NCBI GenBank assembly: GCA_018674605.1
Contig: JABGZU010000101.1
Span: 1 to 8,727, forward strand
DNA: 8,727 nt
Origin: Candidatus Nitrosopumilus sp.
GTDB lineage: Archaea > Thermoproteota > Nitrososphaeria > Nitrososphaerales > Nitrosopumilaceae
Direction: 5' to 3'
Under the pieces are notes generated by a model. That model worked only from the letters and a program-made list of their open reading frames with translations, ran no database searches and was not told where the DNA came from. The position numbers and the translations under genes were made by a program. Below, piece after piece: positions 5,297 to 8,727 of the stretch; within the stretch, counting starts at the first letter, position 1, and every line of letters begins with the position of its first letter.

Positions 5297-6691
5297 TTAT
5301 TCAGTAAAGACGTATCGTCTTTCTCCTCTACTTTCTGTATCTGTTTTTACATCTACTAAAACAAATTCTTTTTTGGTATGCATCTTTGACTCTTCTGGTG
5401 CTAATTTATTTTCATGTAACTCTTCGTATTCACTCCACGTTAGTCTTCTTCTTGGTCCGATTTCTGCTTCTAAATTCATACTTTTGACAATTTCTTTGTA
5501 CTCTGGTTGCACAACTCCACTGAATACCATCGCACTACTTCCACTACCATAAGATCCAAACCCTATTCTTTTTCCTTCTAAATCTACTCCCTTTTGATAC
5601 TCAAATTCTAAACTACTTCTAAATCCCAAATACAAAGATGCTGTATACAAATTACCAATCATTGTAGATGCGATTAATGAACTTGAAAGTTTTGATTCAT
5701 ACACATCTTGATAATCTTGTGTTTTTGTAAATAATTTTGTAAATTCATGATCTTTTGTCATAAACTCTTCATCTCCTAAAACTGATTCAATTGTTCCACG
5801 TGGATCTTTTGGTATTGGTTCTTCCATTCCAATTTGTTCTAAGATTTTTTTCCATCTTGGAAGTTGACGCCATTCATGTCTAACTAAATATGCTAATGCT
5901 TTCTTGCCCATGTTACTGTATGGCAAGTGCATGTTAATGTAATCCATATGATCTAAAATTGTTTCATCATCTTTCATTTGAATTAGATTTGTTGAAACTA
6001 CTCTTTTCTTGTAAGCCTCTAATGCTTTTCTAACTTGAATCATGTAAAGTAAATTAGAATACTGACCGTGTACAATTGGTGTTTCTTTTCCAAATGGTCT
6101 GTAAAAGTCATATTCGTCTTTGATTGATGTTGATGTTACTTTAGGATCAAATTCTAATAATCTTGGATTATCATTTAGCAGCATCACTACTGAACCTGCA
6201 CCCTGAGTCATTTCTCCACTTGATCCCATGTCATATTTTGCAATATCTGACACTACGACCAGTGCATTTTTTCCTTCAGATTCTCCTGCTCTAATCCAAT
6301 TTGCATTATCATAAAGTGCATATGAGCCACTTACGCACGCAAATTTTGTTTCTACCCCTCCACAATGCTCAAAAGATCCTTGACCGTAAACTTGCTCAAG
6401 CATTCCAATAACATATGAATTCATTGCCTTTGATTCATCAAATGCAGATTCTGTTGAAATGTATAATCGTCCTATGTCCTCTGGTTTTAGATTATTTTTT
6501 TGCATAACTCGTAAACATGCATTAGCTGCAAGACATGCTGGGTCTTGATTGGCATCTACTATTGCCATTTGAGATACTCCTAGACCTTTTTGTAATTTTA
6601 CCGGATCTAGTCCCCTAGCTCCTGCAAAATCTTCTGCATCTAGGTATAATCTGGGAATGTATATTGCAACATCGTCTATTCCAGCTGTCAT
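5297..6691 (-). CDS. Hydroxymethylglutaryl-CoA synthase
   Basis: Condenses acetyl-CoA with acetoacetyl-CoA to HMG-CoA, the first committed step of the mevalonate pathway that makes archaeal isoprenoid lipids. Thiolase fold. With the start used here (464 residues) the catalytic triad is E81 (STESAFDES), C119 (ETKFACVSG) and H255 (MHLPYSNMGKKA). MIGNLYTAS (344-352) and GSYGSGSSA (379-387) are further family motifs. The triad context and the roughly 460-residue length look like the bacterial/eukaryotic HMG-CoA synthase family rather than the roughly 350-residue enzyme of many Euryarchaeota and Crenarchaeota. The frame extends to a TTG at 6703 and an ATG at 6700. I chose the ATG at 6691 because a TATA-like element is centred 25 bases before it and the protein then begins MTAGIDD. 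The gene for an unknown 182-residue protein follows 25 bases downstream. I give no symbol because naming varies (hmgS, mvaS). Confidence 0.93.
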   Translation of the reverse strand: MTAGIDDVAIYIPRLYLDAEDFAGARGLDPVKLQKGLGVSQMAIVDANQDPACLAANACLRVMQKNNLKPEDIGRLYISTESAFDESKAMNSYVIGMLEQVYGQGSFEHCGGVETKFACVSGSYALYDNANWIRAGESEGKNALVVVSDIAKYDMGSSGEMTQGAGSVVMLLNDNPRLLEFDPKVTSTSIKDEYDFYRPFGKETPIVHGQYSNLLYMIQVRKALEAYKKRVVSTNLIQMKDDETILDHMDYINMHLPYSNMGKKALAYLVRHEWRQLPRWKKILEQIGMEEPIPKDPRGTIESVLGDEEFMTKDHEFTKLFTKTQDYQDVYESKLSSSLIASTMIGNLYTASLYLGFRSSLEFEYQKGVDLEGKRIGFGSYGSGSSAMVFSGVVQPEYKEIVKSMNLEAEIGPRRRLTWSEYEELHENKLAPEESKMHTKKEFVLVDVKTDTESRGERRYVFTE

Positions 6692-6711
6692 GAGCTTCAT
6701 CAAATAATTGA

Positions 6712-6720
6712 GTAATTAAG
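6712..6720 (-). promoter_or_regulatory. TATA-like element of HMG-CoA synthase
   Basis: CTTAATTAC on the minus strand is centred 25 bases before the ATG at 6691 and only 16 before the ATG at 6700. It supports a leaderless transcript starting at 6691. The match to a TATA consensus is moderate in AT-rich DNA. Confidence 0.4.
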
Positions 6721-6798
6721 CATTTGTTGTAAATTTTAACTAACTAGGAAGGATATTTTCAATTTTTTCAATATGATCTATGCGCATTGAGTATCATT

Positions 6799-7497
6799 TT
6801 ATGATTCTGAATCAAATATTTTTTTAAAAACTTCAAATGGTTGTGCTCCAAAAAGTTTTGTAACTTTTCCATCTGAATTAATTACAAAAAATGCAGGTGT
6901 CCCAGTTAATTCTAATGCTCTGGCATCATTATTGCTATTAAGAATAATTTGTGAATGTGTTCCTTTTATCATACATTCAGACCAGTTATCCATATCTAGA
7001 CCGATTTCTTTTGCAAATATTTCTAGATTCTCTGAAGATGCCCATCCGTTATTTTCGCCTGTCCAATTTGAATATAGTGTATCATGATACTTCCAAAATT
7101 CCCCTTGCTCATTTGCACAATGTGCTCCGTGTGATGCTTTAATTGAATCTGGTCCAATTATGTTATAATCTTTAAAAATTATTTTGACTTTACCTGTTTC
7201 AACATAATTTTTTACTATGTCTTCTTCAATTGATTGAAAAAATACGTTACAATAATGACACTGATAATCCCCAAATTCGACTAGTGTGATTGGAGCATCA
7301 TGCTCCCCCAATATTGGTGAGCCATTTGACACAAATGTGTTCATTGTAATTTTTGCAGGTCCTATTTGTTCTATTTTTGGTGTGGGCTCAATGGATAACC
7401 CTTGCTCATTAAATGAACCATTGAATCCAAAAATTACTAATGTAATTGTAATTGAAGCAATTATGGCACCTATTGCAAGTGAAGGAGCATGTATCAA
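6799..7497 (-). CDS. Membrane-anchored DsbA-like thiol oxidoreductase
   Basis: A 232-residue thioredoxin-fold protein of the DsbA type. Residues about 6-24 (SLAIGAIIASITITLVIFG) form a single N-terminal membrane anchor or signal. A linker of about 35 residues leads to the catalytic domain: VEFGDYQCHYC with active-site cysteines C80 and C83, a helical insertion, and the cis-proline loop TGTPAFFV (P201). A second cysteine pair, C127 and C175, could form a structural disulfide. The fold should face outside the cell, oxidising or isomerising disulfides in exported proteins; marine Thaumarchaeota carry many such proteins. The start is TTG at 7497; no better start precedes the hydrophobic segment. 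It lies upstream of HMG-CoA synthase on the same strand with a gap of about 107 bases, and diverges from the GAPDH gene. The direction of the redox reaction cannot be told from sequence. Confidence 0.88.
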   Translation of the reverse strand: MIHAPSLAIGAIIASITITLVIFGFNGSFNEQGLSIEPTPKIEQIGPAKITMNTFVSNGSPILGEHDAPITLVEFGDYQCHYCNVFFQSIEEDIVKNYVETGKVKIIFKDYNIIGPDSIKASHGAHCANEQGEFWKYHDTLYSNWTGENNGWASSENLEIFAKEIGLDMDNWSECMIKGTHSQIILNSNNDARALELTGTPAFFVINSDGKVTKLFGAQPFEVFKKIFDSES

Positions 7498-7540
7498 TAA
7501 ATTATGTTTTTTTTAAAGTACATTTAGTCTTTTGTTCAAT

Positions 7541-7550
7541 TAGTAAATAA
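7541..7550 (+). promoter_or_regulatory. TATA-like element of the GAPDH gene
   Basis: The stretch tagtaaataa is centred about 27 bases before the GTG at 7573, the leaderless distance, but only about 15 before the TTG at 7561. It favours GTG as the true start. The match is moderate. Confidence 0.35.
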
Positions 7551-7572
7551 GTAAGATAATTTGAGTGGTATT

Positions 7573-8625
7573 GTGAAAAAAGTATTTGTTAATGGGTATG
7601 GCTCAATTGGAAGTAGAATCACTTCATTTCTTAAAGATGATCCAGAAATTTCAGTAATTGGTGTTGGAAAGTATTCCCCTGATGAGAAAGTAAACGTTGC
7701 AATATCTAGAGGTCTTAATGTCTATGTTCCTGAAAGAAAATTAAATGATTTTTCAGATTATTCGATATCTGGAAGTATAGAATCTGCTATTGATGAATGT
7801 GATCTTGTAATTGATGCATCTCCTGGAGGACATGGTTACAAAAATAAAAAAAATCTGTATGAGCCAAAAAATACCTCTGCAATTTATCAGGGTGGTGAAT
7901 CCACTACGGGGGATGAAACTGTTTCGGATTTACTGTTTAACTCTCGTGCAAATTATGATCTTGTATCAGGTAAACAACATGTCATGCAAGGTAGTTGTAA
8001 TGTGACTGGCATGGGTAAGATACTGGAGCCTCTGCGTGAAAAATTTAGGGATGATTTAGTTAGATTTGATGTTACTCTAGTTAGACGATGGGCAGACATT
8101 GAACAAACTGAAAAGAAGGTCTCTGATACCATAGAGATGACTGAAAAGCCTCATCATGGAGATGATGTCAAATTGTATTTTGGCAAAGATGCGCCTCTTT
8201 ATGTTCGTGCAATTAAAGTTCCCACAAGACAAATGCATTTGCACATTATGGATATTCGATTCAAAGAAACTGCGCCAAAACCCTCTGAGATTCATGATAT
8301 TTTTACTGATGAATTTGGTGTAGCAACATTATGGACTGCAAAGGGTACCAAAGATGTTCGAGATTATGCTCAAAATATGGGATTTAATTTTACAGATACT
8401 AATATGATCCATATTCATGCTAACATGACTACATCCATTGGAGATACTGTTCAACTGATGTATTCTGATGATCAAACAGGAATTGTAATTCCTGAAAATC
8501 ACATGTTATTGCAAGCAATGTTGTTTGGCAAATCCTATGAGGATGCATTTGCACACACAGAATCTATTTTCCACATGCAAGAGAAGAAACAAAAATTACA
8601 AGAACATTTTGCTAAAAAAGACTAA
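7573..8625 (+). CDS. gap: Type II (archaeal) glyceraldehyde-3-phosphate dehydrogenase
   Basis: Phosphorylating GAPDH of the archaeal family, interconverting glyceraldehyde 3-phosphate and 1,3-bisphosphoglycerate with NAD(P). In an autotroph its main direction is probably gluconeogenic. With GTG at 7573 as start the protein is 350 residues and opens MKKVFVNGYGSIGSR, the usual archaeal N-terminus with the Rossmann GxGxxG at 8-13. The catalytic Cys142 lies in GSCNVTGMG (archaeal consensus SCNTTG). VRRWAD (170-175) matches the archaeal VRRxAD phosphate-site motif, MHLH (221-224) carries the histidines near the active site, and VIPEN (305-309) is the late family motif. Type I bacterial GAPDH lacks these. 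The frame extends to TTG at 7561, adding MSGI, but a TATA-like element fits GTG better. A Lys/Gln-rich tail ends the protein. It diverges from the DsbA-like gene. Confidence 0.93.
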   Translation: MKKVFVNGYGSIGSRITSFLKDDPEISVIGVGKYSPDEKVNVAISRGLNVYVPERKLNDFSDYSISGSIESAIDECDLVIDASPGGHGYKNKKNLYEPKNTSAIYQGGESTTGDETVSDLLFNSRANYDLVSGKQHVMQGSCNVTGMGKILEPLREKFRDDLVRFDVTLVRRWADIEQTEKKVSDTIEMTEKPHHGDDVKLYFGKDAPLYVRAIKVPTRQMHLHIMDIRFKETAPKPSEIHDIFTDEFGVATLWTAKGTKDVRDYAQNMGFNFTDTNMIHIHANMTTSIGDTVQLMYSDDQTGIVIPENHMLLQAMLFGKSYEDAFAHTESIFHMQEKKQKLQEHFAKKD

Positions 8626-8727
8626 CAATGTTATTGTTTTATGATTTTCCAAGTATGAATCATTTCTCAAAACTTTTTGATTTGTAAATTCTTTGTAGTT
8701 ATACTCATCAAACCCATCAAGTGTTTC

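Noticed and set aside
6951..7516. Plus-strand frames at 6951-7142 and 7286-7516
   Set aside because: Shadows of the DsbA-like gene on the minus strand; no recognisable content.
7811..8295. Frames at 7811-8005 (+) and 8077-8295 (-)
   Set aside because: Both are inside the GAPDH coding region, which is convincingly real over this whole stretch.
8596..8727. Minus-strand open frame of 43 residues running off the right edge
   Set aside because: It could be the end of a convergent gene, but it has no recognisable motif and would overlap the GAPDH tail by about 30 bases. Another minus-strand frame (ending near 8668) is also open from the edge, so neither can be preferred.

Overview
The window looks like a low-GC marine ammonia-oxidising archaeon (Nitrososphaerota/Thaumarchaeota, Nitrosopumilus-like). 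This is inferred from AT-rich DNA, genes packed on both strands, frequent TTG/GTG starts without Shine-Dalgarno sites, TATA-like elements about 25-28 bases before start codons (leaderless transcription), a CFI-box membrane protein, a type II archaeal GAPDH, and a mevalonate-pathway gene beside biotin genes. No database search was possible, so the taxon is inference.

Layout. Positions 1-496 (+) hold the end of an acidic-repeat protein with a C-terminal CFI-box and membrane segment; its start lies outside the window. It converges on bioB (670-1650, -), which follows bioA (1722-3038, -). Between these two lies an inverted repeat that closely matches a BirA biotin operator, next to a clear TATA box. 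Two small genes then interrupt the biotin cluster: an unlisted 53-residue zinc-ribbon protein (3184-3345, +) and an orphan resembling HEPN/AbiV proteins (3394-3864, -). bioD (4029-4715, +) completes the visible biotin set. It is nearly stop-to-stop with an unrecognised 182-residue protein (4723-5271, -) that lies directly downstream of HMG-CoA synthase (5297-6691, -). A membrane-anchored DsbA-like thioredoxin-fold protein (6799-7497, -) and a divergent type II glyceraldehyde-3-phosphate dehydrogenase (7573-8625, +) complete the window.

How it works together. BioA, BioD and BioB catalyse the last three steps of biotin synthesis (KAPA to DAPA to dethiobiotin to biotin). bioF and the pimelate genes are not here. 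In this lineage biotin serves the acetyl-/propionyl-CoA carboxylase of the 3-hydroxypropionate/4-hydroxybutyrate carbon-fixation cycle (established for Thaumarchaeota, not visible here). HMG-CoA synthase feeds isoprenoid membrane lipids and GAPDH acts in gluconeogenesis/glycolysis. Most of the window is core metabolism. The less ordinary parts are the BirA-like operator, the non-E. coli-like active site of BioA, the two small genes inside the biotin cluster, the unknown partner of HMG-CoA synthase, and the perfect 24-base coding repeat. No stretch over 300 bases lacks a gene. I saw no tRNA, rRNA, CRISPR array or insertion sequence.
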